Assembly: GCA_963565915.1 (NCBI GenBank)
Contig: OY751486.1
Span: 868,001-932,000, forward strand
DNA: 64,000 bases
Direction: 5' to 3'
Source: Entoloma clypeatum
Lineage: Eukaryota; Basidiomycota; Agaricomycetes; Agaricales; Entolomataceae
Positions 32,601-43,870 of the stretch are shown here, in pieces (the stretch's first letter is position 1; each line of letters begins with the position of its first letter). A model generated the notes under the pieces. That model was not told the origin of the DNA, did no database searches, and saw nothing but the letters and a program-made list of their open reading frames with translations. A program made the translations under genes and the position numbers.

Positions 32601-33907
32601 GGTGTCAAGCCCGCCTTCGCCGATTTCATGATCAACTTCACCCTCAAGCTGTTCAGGATAGTGGATTAGCACAGACGCCTGAGGGACACTATCATATTGG
32701 TATCTCCCAAAACGAGTGTATCCATATTGGTACTTTTCTGCACGAACTCATGAATGATCCGGCCGCTAAGGTAGCTTTATCATCAACAAACTGAGCAAAT
32801 TCCAAAGCTTATGACCTACCTAGAATTTTCTGCCAAAATTGAAGGAGCATCTTTTTCTGCGAATCAAAACTTTCTTGCACGAGCAAAAACAGATAGACCC
32901 TTCTAATGGAAATGTTGACATGGCGCCAATAGGGATCATTTCTGGCACGGCAGACTCGGATGATTCTCAAAAGATTTTCTTCGGAGCTGACCGCCTATAT
33001 ATGCATCGAATATTTTGTATCAACTATACCACATATGATGTTCGACGAGCGCAAGATGTCATTAACCCTCAAACATCACACTGCAATATCATGGTTCTGG
33101 CCGATAACTCCGAGGATCTGCCAGCTGGAACTCCTGACACACAACACTTCCTATATGGTCGTGTACTGGGTATCTTCCATGCCAATACTGCCTATACGGG
33201 AACCAGTATGAAGGACTATCGCCCTTGGCAATTTGATTTTCTTTGGATACGTTGGTATCAGGATGGCGGTTTATTACAGAACGCGTGGGCTACAGCTCAA
33301 CTGGATCTTCTGTCTTTTCCGCCCGTCGAAAACGAACATGTGTTTGGATTTTTGGACCCTGCCCAAGTCCTGCGGAGTTGCCACCTCATTCCCAGATTCT
33401 CGCAAGGAAAAAACTTTCGAGATGGCATTGGTCTCTCTAGTCTGGCTAGGGACTCTGAAGACTATTGTTCATATTATCTGAATCGGTTAGTCTGCCGCGG
33501 TTCTGTGATATAACCTCACCTGATGCTATAATTTTCTAAATAGCTTCGTTGACCGAGATATGCTCATGCGGTATCATTGGGGCTTGGGTGTTGGACACGT
33601 CTATTCTCATGAAAAAGAGTCGCATCAAGAGGAATGCATGCCACTACAGGGTATCGTTGGAATGCTGGTGGTCAAATTCAAGTACTGATTGTGATATCCA
33701 GAAGGAATGATGCTCGAGGGCTATGGGCAAGTCGGGCCTACCAGAGACTACGGTTTTGAGGAGCTCCTTGAGGCATCAGATGCCGACTCGGAGGATGATG
33801 ATGCTCAAGCTGATGGGTGCAGCGATCTATCAGACGCAGATGGAGATAATTCAGGGGCAGAAGATGAAGTGACTGCTCTTGCAATGTATGCAATGTATGG
33901 AGACTAG
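29601..33907 (+). CDS. Plavaka/CACTA-like transposase, 11 exons, apparently intact
   Basis: Start ATG 29601. Introns are 29892-29950, 30986-31037, 31268-31316, 31567-31617, 31785-31842, 31949-31996, 32465-32515, 32771-32823, 33486-33543 and 33651-33701, all 48-59 bp and GT-AG. Together the exons give 1258 codons plus TAG with no stop or phase conflict. The N-terminus has a C2H2-like finger (CQCRRSF..NHHTRTC). The core shows HSDVTHLTAFGEAKLWPLYL, a Cys motif CPCPRC, and VVDIMHEFDSG, which matches the D..HE catalytic region of CACTA-type transposases. The C-terminal part (WQFDFLWIRWYQDGG, FGFLDPAQVLRSCHLIP) is the conserved tail of this basidiomycete family, and the end is very acidic. It would cut and paste its own element. 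Terminal repeats were not located. Confidence 0.82.
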
Positions 33908-35059
33908 TTAGCTTGTGGGATATTTAGGCGACTGTGCATGAGGCGCGGTAAGCATGTCGCAAGGGTGGGAATTGATAATTCCGACTATTAAAGGCTGAGG
34001 AATTGAGTTTCAACTTGAAGTTTCCGCATTCATGCCAGCCAATTCAAAGCTGGGACCTGCACCATCATTGACTGAGTCTCACCGATCAGACTCAGAAGAC
34101 ACAACCGTCCCGCTATGTTCAAGTTCAGACCAGCATCCGCTACCCACTTGTCAATTGTTGGCGTCCCATTTATTGGAAATGTGAGAACCTCCGCGTCACT
34201 GACATTTCGGATTTGCCTTGCTAAATAAAACTGTGTTCATATCATCAGGCCATCCTCAAACCCAAACTCCACATTACCACAACAAATAGGAGAACTTTGC
34301 TCCGCCGAGTCTGCAACTTTCTTGTCACGGTGGGAGGAAGGCACATCTCCGAATCGCAGTGGTATTCCTATCTTCTGCACCGTCACTTCCATCACGAGCG
34401 ACACCCCACAAGAACAAACATCAATATCTGTGGCAAGCATTCAACATGTTTCTGACATCACTACGGATCGAAGATGTTGGTGTTGTGTTCAGACAATCCT
34501 GAGAAGTGCGTCCGAGCTTCTCTATCATGACTGTTATATTGTTTCCTGACTCGGTGGATGACATGAAGCGGGCCTATCATATGAATACCAGTAACCAGCC
34601 CTGCTAGAGTCTCACTCCGCTGCAGTTGAGCCTGCCCTACGCACACCCTTGTCCAAAGATCATGTTCAATTGCCTTACATAATCCTCTTGCCTTCGGCTT
34701 CATGGCCCCTGTTTTAGTATGTAGTACTATTCAATAATGTTCGAGACTATGACCATAACAGAAAACAGTTTCCTGCGTGAAATAAAATTACCTCTGGGAT
34801 AGCCCACTCAACGAGTTTGGTGCAAAGTTTTGTTCTTGATTGCATCTTGACGGTTTCAGGCTAATTTCGGCTATTGTAGATATGAAAACATGCCAGCTGC
34901 GAAATGGACATCCACGCCCTGTTCACGCCAGGCCCTGCACTGATTGAGAAGGCCACTAGATGGCACTATCATAGAAACCACGGGCTTGGGACAATAGTGC
35001 GTAAGGCGTTTACTGCGTCATGGTGATTCTCACATCTTGTTCAGGCTTCTTACCGGCGT
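33908..35059. other. Downstream flank of the transposase, no gene seen
   Basis: Only short frames on both strands. The right terminus of the CACTA-like element should fall in this interval, but no inverted partner to the left flank was recognised by eye. Confidence 0.35.
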
Positions 35060-36101
35060 TTGTCTCTTAGCCTTCCCGCGATAATCTTTCAACATGAGTG
35101 TGATGGGAAAACCACTTTCGGTGTTGATCTCCGACGTCATCGGCTCTCCAAACATGCAAACAAAGACAATATAAATCTAAGGACTCAACGCAAACAACGC
35201 AAACGCCCTTACGACGACGCCCCCGCAGCCGCCCAGCCGCCCCACGCCCACACCAACGAATCGCACCCGTCCAATCGTAAGTCTCCTGCCAATGAGATTT
35301 CAATTATAACGCATCCAATCAATAATAGCTGACCTTGCCACGGTGTTCATCATCAATGCCACCCACAATAAACCTGCTCCACATCCCCTAGAACGAGACG
35401 CCTGGCGATCCAACTATCGAATCTTCTCAAACGAAACCGAGCATGAGTTTCGAACCATCCGCGGTGAGATCACCGAAGCTTTGAACAACATCGACGACCA
35501 AATCTATCAACTCCAAACTCATTTGGACCTACTCCAGCGCGACCGCGAGTCTTATAACTTATGCCTGGCGAAGATTGACTCAGCCATCGCTCCGCAAAAA
35601 AAATTGCCATCCGAGCTGTGGTCTAGGATCTTTGTGGATGCTGCAGGAGAGGGAAACTATCACGTTCCACGGACTTGTTCAAGAGGCGCCGCGGAGCACG
35701 TCTGCGTTCGTTGGAGGGAGATTATATTTGGGACTACCGCGATATGGAATACGCTTTATATCGAGATGGAGGGGGGGGAAAGGGGGGAGCACATCGCCGA
35801 CCTTGGGAAGCAAGCCATGTCTCGAGGAACGCAAAATTTGGCAATCTCTGCCATCAAGGTCGGTTGCTTCTCCCCTGCTTGCACGCGAATCCTAGACATG
35901 ACGTCGGATTTTATGCATCAAATCAAACATTTTTACGTGACAGGACGTTGTCAATTTCTTCTCCACCTGTGTGAGGAGTTCCCTGTGTTTCGGGAGCTCC
36001 AACAGCTGCACTTCGTTGTTCACACTGGCGATGGTCCCGCGAGGGAAGGTAGGTTAGACGAGCCTTTTCTTTCATTTCCGGCCTTAACGTTTTCGCACTT
36101 A

Positions 36102-37720
36102 CAGTGCCTCACAAAACTGATTCAATGTTTGTTGCTTTTTGAATACCTTCAAGATAACTCTGCAAAGAATACCAATTGAATTAAACCTTTGGTATATAAT
36201 TGAAAGCCCTACTTCAGGGCTTTCAGAATATAAAGGAATCATATGATTTAGATCAGAATCCATGGAGATATGATTAAATTAAATCAGCAACTCATTGAAT
36301 CAGTTTTGTGAGTACCTATGGCAATTATCAGAATCAAATGCTTCACTGGTTGTATGGTAACCAGTTGTCATGACTTACTGATGGAACTTGAATAGAACCC
36401 TGATGGGTTGTCAAGGAAAGTTGTATAAGAAGAATCCAACCTCAACAGCCTCCATAATTAATCATGCGCCCTATCTCCTCTTTCCACAAGGAAAACATTC
36501 TTTCTCTGGCCTCCAATGGTCACTCCACTTGTCATATTGCCTCTAACCTGGGTGTCAGCCAACCAACTGTCTCCAGAGTGCTTCAGAATCTTCTTCCTCA
36601 TCGCAATCTCTCTTCTGGCGGTCGTCCATCCAAGCTTTCTCCCACCAACACACAAAACATACTTTCACAAATCACCTCAGGGAGAGCCTCCAATGCTGTG
36701 CAGGCTACCAAACACATCAACACTGTCATCTCCAATCCTGTCTCCCCAGAAACTGTGAGAAGGGTTCTCAGAAAACATGAATTCAAGGCTGTAACAAAGA
36801 AGAAAAGACCTTTCTTAAAGGCCATACATCGGAAGAGGCGGTTGGCATTTGCTATGAAGCACAGGGAATGGACAGTGGAGGACTGGAAGAGGGTCATTTG
36901 GTCAGATGAGACCAAAATCAACAGGTTTGGGTCAGATGGCAAGGAATGGGTCTGGAAAAAGAAGGGTGAGGGGCTTATTGAAAGAGAGGTTCAGGGCACA
37001 GTCAAGTTTGGGGGAGGAAATATTATGGTTTGGGGTTGTATGGGTTGGGAAGGTGTGGAGAGACTTGCAGAGGTTGAGGGGAGGATGGATGCTGATCAGT
37101 ATGTGTCCATTTTGGAGGACAATTTGCTGCCCAGCATGGAGGAGAGTGGAATCTCTGAAGAGGAGATCATTTTTCAGCAGGACAATGACCCCAAGCACAC
37201 CTCCAAGAAGGCCAAAAAATGGATGGACAGCAAGAATATTGCTCTGCTGGATTGGCCTGCACAGTCCCCAGACCTCAATCCTATTGAACACCTCTGGGTT
37301 CATATTAAAAGGAAGTTGAATGAATATCCAACACCACCCAAGGGAGTCTGGGAGATTTGGGACAGAGCAGCAGAGGTGTGGAATAATATAGAGCCAGAAG
37401 TGTGTCAAAACCTGATAGAAAGTATGCCAAGAAGGGTAGAGGCAGTAATCAAAGCTAAGGAGGGTAATACCAAGTACTAAAGTATAAAATACTGTATTTA
37501 TTGTACATACTCACAAAACTGATTCAATGAGTCCCTGGAGTAATTTGATCATATATTGATCATTCTTTATGGGAATTACATAATTATTGCAGATTCCGAG
37601 AGTCCTGAAGCAGGGCTTTTAACCAGGTACCAATACCTTCTTTTGATTGGCATTATTTGCAAAGTTATTTTGAAGGTATTCACAAAGTAGCAAACATTGA
37701 ATCAGTTTTGTGAGGCACTG
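36102..37720 (+). mobile_element. Tc1/mariner transposon, complete, TA duplication
   Basis: 1619 bp flanked by TA at 36100-36101 and 37721-37722. The terminal inverted repeats begin CAGTGCCTCACAAAACTG; the first 30 bp match perfectly and weaker similarity extends to about 70 bp. An 18-bp core, CACAAAACTGATTCAATG, occurs four times: at each end and again about 190 bp inside each end in the opposite direction (36293-36310 and 37512-37529). It carries one intact transposase gene and interrupts an F-box-like gene. Confidence 0.95.
36464..37480 (+). CDS. Tc1-type DD34E transposase
   Basis: 338 aa, no introns, intact. The N-terminus has two helix-turn-helix units: HSTCHIASNLGVSQPTVSR and, after GRPSKL, a second one ending in SPETVRRVLRKHEF. 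The catalytic core has the first Asp in IWSDETKINRFG, the second in FQQDNDPKHTS and the Glu in SPDLNPIEHLW, with the spacing typical of DD34E Tc1 enzymes. It binds the terminal repeats and moves the element to TA sites. The start ATG 36464 gives the usual family length (about 340 aa). Confidence 0.95.
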   Translation: MRPISSFHKENILSLASNGHSTCHIASNLGVSQPTVSRVLQNLLPHRNLSSGGRPSKLSPTNTQNILSQITSGRASNAVQATKHINTVISNPVSPETVRRVLRKHEFKAVTKKKRPFLKAIHRKRRLAFAMKHREWTVEDWKRVIWSDETKINRFGSDGKEWVWKKKGEGLIEREVQGTVKFGGGNIMVWGCMGWEGVERLAEVEGRMDADQYVSILEDNLLPSMEESGISEEEIIFQQDNDPKHTSKKAKKWMDSKNIALLDWPAQSPDLNPIEHLWVHIKRKLNEYPTPPKGVWEIWDRAAEVWNNIEPEVCQNLIESMPRRVEAVIKAKEGNTKY

Positions 37721-38494
37721 TATATAGATTTAGAGATTATGATGGCTGCCCCAGTCTTCCATTGGGAGCATCTTCTGCACCTCTCCTTCCCAAACATCTT
37801 CGTTTCCATTCCGGCTGCCCAGAGTATTCTTTCCCAATGCGTCAATCTTGTCACTTGCCAACTCGCTGTATCTTCTTTCTGTACCTTCTTTGCCGAAAAA
37901 GCCATCACTCTACCCCACCTGGAATATCTCCGTATAACATCGCTCAGCAAAGCGTTCACCAGGCCCCCGGCTGCCGAGTTTCTATATACACTCACCCTCC
38001 CTTCTCTGTCGAGGCTCGAGATATCATGCTCACCAGAAGGGAATGGGCCATGGCTGACTGGCATTGGTCAGCTGGTTCGGAGGTCCCAGTGTCGACTGAG
38101 GTCGTTCACGTCGATGGAGATTCAGTTACAAGATTTCGAGCTCGCCGTCCTCTTACAAGCCCTGCCCCTCACTCTTGAAGAGCTCACACTTCCATATACT
38201 GTTTTTCCAAACTCCACGATGCAGAATATCGGAATGGGGGCAACCCTCCCTGCTTTGCGTCAAATAAGTTGCGCAATATTGCCTTTCGCAGTTTCATTGT
38301 CTAATTTTTTGGACATGCTGGATGGGAGATGGGAAGGTGGAATTACATCTGCCCCACCCATCCAAACAGCTGTATTCTCCTGTGCTGGCCAATGGTCCAC
38401 GGAAGAAATGGACCCGATGAAGCAGTGGTATACGGAACGGTTAGAATTATATCAACGCCAAGGGCGGCACATTGTTCCTCACATCTACATGTAA

Positions 38495-40640
38495 TAAGTT
38501 AGCAATCCTGCCGCAGGGTTTACCCACAGCCATGTCTATCTAAGCTGTGTCCACTCCATACAAAGGCTGTGGATTTGGCATCGCCACAGCTGCTTGCTTG
38601 TGATATTCAGATTCTGTGTATTAAGAAAGCTGCTGCCACTGTAGTGTATGACAACAGGGACAGGACAGCTCGTTTTGCCGTTGATGCTGTATTAGTAATG
38701 CCAGCCAAACAACATACTCTTGATTGTACCATCATTACATAAGTAGTAAGAATTGATCTCAGAATGATTGTGTAAGGGCGACCTTACGATCCAAGACTTG
38801 AACTCAGATACTTGCAAGGGAGATCCGAAGTTTAGATTGAGCAGTCTGATAACTAATACAACACATACCTTGCAAGGGAGATCCGAAGAGAAAGTTCTAA
38901 GGATTCCCTTGCAAGCCAGTTAGATAAATAGTAAAGTGAGATATAAAATAAAAGATAAAACAAGACATATGAATGATGAGTAATGGTGGGGAGTAGGGAT
39001 GGGGGATGAATGGAAACAAGATGAATGATAGTACCTGCGATCCGACGTGCGGAGGAGCGGAGGGGCGCGGAGTCGTCGGATGTGGAGAGGTGCGGAGAGG
39101 TGAATAAGGGGTTAGGGGTTATAGTAGTTCCTTCACTAAGAAGGACTAAGGAAGGGGCGACTGTGGGGCCTGTGCCGAGTGGACAATAGGACTTGGGATA
39201 AGTCTGGGATCCTATTTTGGCCTTTATAGGCCTCATCAGGTCCGAATACGGCAATCGTTGAGTCATTCCAGAGAACAATAAGACTATTGTTCTCTGGGTC
39301 AACTGACTCTGCCTATTGTTCACTTTCGGGCCTAGTCTGACAGCGGCATGACAGGGAAGCACACCACAACCCGGAACCAAACAGGGTCCCGAAGGGACCC
39401 TGCAAGGACAAGGCTATGGGGAATCCCCATCAGCGAACCGACAGAAAGGCGCACCACAGTGAACCGACACAGCACATCGTTCCCAAATCAGAGTCTGAAG
39501 AACTCTGAAGACGAAGAACACTATACCAAAGGATATACAACAAAAAACCAGACCGATACCGAAAACATGTACGAACAAGTACAGCAAACCACCTAAGTAC
39601 ATTATTTACGAAATGTACATAAAACGCCAGACACAGTGTGTCGACATCAGAGTTGGAGTAAGCAAGGGCGAACAAGCAAGTTAACTCATCGCTAGACATG
39701 TCGATTGTTCGAACCGACACCAGCTGAGCGAGTTAACCCACATTCCCAACCCTACCCTAAGGTAGGGGGCATGTCCATCGTTGAGTCTAGCAATGGCCGG
39801 ACTCACCCCTAGTCCCAGAGCTAACCGTTTAGGGTTAGGTTAGGGGATAGTATTTCCGTCGCCAAGGGACGATGGAGGGAAGGAAGCGACTGGGGGCCTG
39901 TGCCGAGTGGACAATAGGACTTGGGGAAAGTCCAGGATCCTATTTCGGCCTTTAAAGGCCTAATGTTATTCCGGGGCAGTTGCATATAGGGCTACTGCCA
40001 TTTCCTGGCCTATCACATTGTATGCCTTGGGTGCGTCACAAGTCGTGCCCCACTCACATCAATATTGTGGTAATCCGTTGAAGCCAAGCTTGTCTGCTAT
40101 TAGTTTGTATCCAACTCTTTGACAACCCGACAGCACACTCCCAACGGCCTTTTCCTCACTGTCTCAACTGCCAATCTTAGGGTTATCACACCTTGATTGG
40201 CTCACAACAGTCTTCAAATTTATGTCTATGAACTATCTCAAAACATATATTTAATTTACATCCCCTAATATTCACGGCCTCAGACAAAAGAACATAGATG
40301 AAGGCCAACGCGCCTGGAGAGGGATGAATGGTGAGGGAGAGAACCTGGCATTGTCTCAGCCCCGTGCCTGGTCCTGCAGCGGATGTCACGCCCAGGGCAG
40401 GCACTGTCATGTGTATTCCCATGTGCTGTAAATTTAATCCAAACACACTTAATCTACCGCTGCTGCATCCCAGTCACGTGTTGCAGTTCTCGAGGCTGTC
40501 TGCCAGCGACGTCCGTTCTTTCCGCACCACCATTACCCTATAGCTGCTGTATCACAGGCACATGTCGTGGTCCGCCAACCGCCGCATTTTGTCAGGGTTC
40601 TATAGATTTACAAAAGCAAATGACATATGTGATACCATAA
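38495..40640. repeat. Non-coding stretch with LTR-like debris and a direct repeat
   Basis: A block of about 90 bp (GGGGCCTGTGCCGAGTGGAC..AATAGGACTTGGG..ATCCTATTT..GGCCTTTA) occurs at 39157-39230 and again at 39894-39965. On the minus strand the sequence from 39646 begins TGTCGACACACTGTGTC and the plus strand at 38769 begins TGTGTAAGG, so an 878-bp TG..CA interval could be an old solo LTR. Its flanks do not form a clear target duplication. Two further copies of an 18-bp block (CCTTGCAAGGGAGATCCG) lie near 38813 and 38870. No gene is supported. Confidence 0.45.
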
Positions 40641-40642
40641 AA

Positions 40643-40722
40643 GATTAATTCCCAGAGAATCGAACCCTGGACCTTGTATACTAAATCCCCAATGGTGTTA
40701 TTGACCACTAAGCCAGGAGGCA
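40643..40722 (-). ncRNA. tRNA-like sequence, candidate SINE head
   Basis: On the minus strand an A-box-like TGGCTTAGTGG (40705-40715) and a B-box-like GGTTCGATTCT (40656-40666) lie 38 bp apart, and the T arm CCAGGGTTCGATTCTCTGG can pair. The bases expected to close the acceptor stem (GCCTCC against GAATTAA) do not pair and no convincing anticodon stem is seen. It is therefore not a functional tRNA. An internal RNA polymerase III promoter of a tRNA-derived SINE or a tRNA pseudogene fits best. Confidence 0.5.
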
Positions 40723-41099
40723 CCTTAGGCGCTAGGAGTTGATAGACATCAGCAGCTCAGCAGGACAAATTTCTCGCCAAGGCCAGCGTTGGATGGTGGG
40801 CCTCCCACTATTACATGGCAAACATTCTCGTCGCCCTCCCAAGTTTGATTTCCTCTATCTCATTTACATTTTCTCATTATTTCCAGTTTCCGTTGGCTAC
40901 AGCTTGACAAAACTCTTTACTTATGTGTCCCCCTGCCAACGAGTGGCAGAGAAAGAACAGGCTGGAGTGTCCGCCACCATTTTAGGCTATGCTCCCCTGT
41001 TGAACCCTGAGAAAGAGAGATGGTCATGAGAGGTTCACCATGGGGTTGTCTGCGACATGCCCCATGGAACGGGCGGGGAGGGGAGTATGAGTGTCACAA

Positions 41100-41551
41100 C
41101 TAGTGTTTAAAAGTTAGGTTAAGTGACTGCTAATTAACTGTAATCTGACTGAACTGCAACCAGTCCTAACCACGACCATTACCAACCACACCACCAGTTA
41201 TGGCCAGTTAAGATTGCAGTTAAGCTCCAAGGGCCAACTTTTGTAACTGGCCATTAACTGGTCCTCACTGATCAACAAAAGCTTGGTTATTGACTAGTTG
41301 TTGTGCTTAACTATAAAGTATTACTGCTCTAGTAGATAGAAAATGCAATTGCACATCAAACTAGACTCTAAAGAATATGTTTATCTTATATTTTTATCAC
41401 ATTAACTGGTTAAGACCAGTTAGGATCAGTTAGGTTAGGACCAGTTGCAGTTACGGTTAAGAAGAATTTGGAGTTTTGCGCGACTGATATCAGTTACAGT
41501 TAAGCCAAAAAGTGTCCATTAACCTAACCTAACCTAACTTTAAAAGACTAG
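41100..41551. mobile_element. 452-bp MITE with 6-bp target duplication
   Basis: Flanked by TCACAA at 41094-41099 and 41552-41557. Terminal inverted repeats CTAGTGTTTAAAAGTTAGG and CTAGTCTTTTAAAGTTAGG match at 20 of 22 positions. The inside is made of many short TAACTG/CAGTTA and CCTAAC motifs in both directions and has no open frame. It is a non-autonomous DNA element whose superfamily is not clear from the duplication length. Confidence 0.8.
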
Positions 41552-41610
41552 TCACAATGAGCCTACCGGTCTAGAGGGAGGGTTAGTGGGTATAGTGTTT
41601 AAAGGTCCAA

Positions 41611-41702
41611 TTCGGTCCGGTTTTTGACCCTCAAAATAGAGAGACCGAGACCGAGACCGAATTTTCGGTTCACAAGATTATCAAAAAACCGAACCGGACC
41701 GA
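41611..41702. repeat. Inverted repeat TTCGGTCCGGTTTTTGA / TCAAAAAACCGAACCGGACCGA
   Basis: Arms 41611-41627 and 41681-41702 are complementary except for an extra GGTTC-type pentamer on the right. Between them is a CCGAGA trinucleotide-like triplication (41645-41660). This may be a small fold-back element. No coding sense. Confidence 0.5.
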
Positions 41703-41884
41703 TGCAAGACTGATGCATCGGTCCACATTACCTCTTAGAGTTGAGATTGAGCCGGTTCAGACTGGTTTACAGCAATATATTACGAGGTACATAACAATAA
41801 GGACGCGTGTGCACAGCCAGATGCTGCGCGCACGCATCGTACTCCCTCAATCGCTCCTCCGTGGGCTTAGCCCGGCCGTACATG

Positions 41885-42110
41885 CTCTTGGGCGTGATTG
41901 GGCACACGAGGGGGCGGTGGGGCGCGACTTGACAGCGTTGGGCGGGAGTAGAGGCCGTTGGACACACGAGGGGTCGTTGGGCGGGAGTGGCGGCCATTGG
42001 GCAGCAAGTGGAAGCCATTGGGCGCTAGAGGGGGCTGTTGGGCACATGAGAAGTCGTTGGGCGGGAGTAGGGGCCGTTGGGCACAAGTGGTGGCAGTTGG
42101 GCGGCAGGTT
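41885..42110 (+). repeat. GTTGGGCGGGAGT-type minisatellite
   Basis: About ten imperfect units of roughly 21 bp (GTTGGGCGGGAGTAGGGGCC, GTTGGGCACAAGTGG and similar) in tandem. Because 21 is divisible by three, all frames stay open and long peptide frames appear on both strands, but these are by-products. 42111-43162 is AT-rich with no gene. Confidence 0.65.
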
Positions 42111-43162
42111 AGTGGAGGTGGGGACAAACAAAAAGTGTGGGAATGTTTTGCTGGCCGTCGAATATATGGTTCGACTTTCGGCAATTGCCGCGCACGCTCG
42201 GCAGTCAATGCCGAGCGATGTGTCCTTGAAACTCGCGGCCTCAATGCCCAAACCGTGGCACCATGAGTCCCAAAAATAGTCCTTACCTTATGTAGAGATA
42301 TGTAGAAACTCATAATAAGTATATTTACAGTTAGATACATGAGCTAAGCATGGTAGAAAGTCTGTACTTCAAAATGATGTATCAAAACACCCTGTAAATC
42401 GTGATGAATAGTGCATCATGGCTTTCTTCAAACACAAAAAACATCATTTTCTTACTTCCTCCTTTCCACAAGCACTTTATTCTACATGTACTGTATATAT
42501 ACTATGGAAACATTGTATCTGAACCTCCTCAGAGTATTCAAATGAATTTCAAAGTCTGAATAAGGTGAATATGAGTAAAATAAGTCGAAAATTTGTCAAA
42601 GTTTTTTATTTCAGCTTTGGATTCCCTACATTCAGGGGAATTCCCAGCACCTTCATTTTTCAAATTTGGTTCATTCATTAGGGAGATATAACACTTTTTC
42701 TGAAATCTGCACATTTTATTATTTCTATCTTACTTTGACTTCTAAAAATTATTCAAGGTGTTTCAGAAGGTGAATATATATCCAATATATAATTCTATCA
42801 ATGCAAACTATTATTAGTCCATGAGGAAGGGGCCGTGCGCGCCCGCGCGATGCATTTTGCATATTGTTTACTATTATTTGGTCATCAGCATCGCACCTCT
42901 ATAACTTACAATCTGTGGCCTACTTGTTCCTGTGTAGACATAATAAGCAGATGTGCGATGTTTTTTCAGGTTTGTTTACATGTATTTGACATGTTTGATG
43001 CGCGCGTGTCGCGCATCATCCAAAGTCAAACTGACACATCCACCCATTGCTGACTCCGCAATGAGGGGCACAGGTGGTGAAAAGTTTAGATTATATTTAT
43101 AGATTATATTTATAACCTGTCTACTTGTGATTGAGGCAGGAGGGAGCACACACGCGTGCCTT
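42111..43162. other. AT-rich stretch without a recognisable gene
   Basis: Short frames only. Two GC-rich islands stand out: a near-palindrome GATGCGCGCGTGTCGCGCATC (about 42998-43018) and GTGCGCGCCCGCGCGATGC (about 42834). No element ends were recognised. Confidence 0.35.
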
Positions 43163-43167
43163 TTGTC

Positions 43168-43870
43168 TTTTTTTTTTTTTTTTTTTTTGAACCTCAATTT
43201 ATATTCCGGCGCCCGATCGCAGTCCGGTCTTGTACACTAAGTTACAAATTTAACGAGAACTACATACGAAGAGTATTGGAGAGTAATGCCCTGTGGTCAC
43301 GGCACATGTGCGGAAAGATAGATATAAGTATCCGAGAGTGGGATCCACCCATGGAACAAGTCCACCAGAACAGACCCCGTATATAAACTACATACGCCCG
43401 TAGGCAGAGACCGTAGTACCTAAAGAGACCGTGAAAAGAAAGGAGAAATCGTAACACTGAATGCACCCGATAAATTAGGGTGGGGGAAAGGCGAATAACG
43501 CGGGATGGTTTGCGAGCATCCCCAGGAAATTGCCGATGTTGTACCTTTTGTTGGAGGCGTCGTCCCTATCAAAGAGAGGACATTTGTGGAGGAGGTGATC
43601 TACCGTCTCGAGGGTGTCATCGTCACAGGCGCAAGTGAATGGGCCAGGATGTTTGAAGCGTTGTCTGTAAGCACCGATGGGGGCGTGGCCCAGGGTGGCA
43701 CGAGTGAGGCGGGCGAACAGCGCCTTGTTGTTGCCGGCCCAGGACTGAAGCCAGGGTCCACATTTGACGGGGTCCGGCTGGAGTTTCTTCTCTTTGTCTC
43801 CAATATGGAGGGGGAGGAAGGAGCGACCTCGGAATTCGGGGGCAGAATGGAGTTTGCGACCATCTTCTCC
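43168..43870 (-). mobile_element. 5'-truncated LINE 3' end with poly(A) tail
   Basis: A run of 21 T (43168-43188) is the poly(A) tail of a minus-strand insert. Upstream on that strand, the frame 43475-43870 encodes a LINE ORF2 C-terminus: LFARLTRATLGHAPIGAYRQ and a Cys/His cluster (FTCACDDDTLETVDHLLHKCPLF), typical of the end of fungal non-LTR retrotransposons. The copy is cut near 43870, where the plus-strand LINE begins. The family differs from that LINE, whose C-terminus lacks this motif. Confidence 0.75.

Larger units (their letters stand above)
35060..38494 (+). pseudogene. F-box-like protein gene split by a Tc1 insertion
   Basis: The 5' part: an exon ending at 35276 is joined in phase, through a 52-bp intron (35277-35328), to a long exon. 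That exon has a coiled coil (ITEALNNIDDQIYQLQTHL..LQRDRESYNLCLAKIDSAI) followed by the F-box KLPSELWSRIFVDAA and a leucine-rich region ending at 36101. The 3' part (37723-38494) continues with LYIDLEIM and leucine-rich segments (LPHLEYLRITSLS, LTLPSLSRLEISC, LEELTLPYTVF), stop 38492-38494. Agaricomycete genomes hold many such F-box proteins, which recruit targets to SCF ubiquitin ligases. Removing the transposon and one TA leaves the halves out of phase by one base, so there is a second lesion. The true start codon was not fixed. Confidence 0.72.

Noticed and set aside
36464..37480. Domesticated host gene derived from a transposase
   Set aside because: The gene lies within complete inverted repeats and a TA duplication, so it is an ordinary element.
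40643..40722. Functional tRNA gene on the minus strand
   Set aside because: A and B boxes are present, but the acceptor stem cannot pair and no anticodon stem is evident.
41713..42340. A 188-codon plus frame and 130-157-codon minus frames
   Set aside because: They are by-products of the 21-bp minisatellite, which keeps every frame open.
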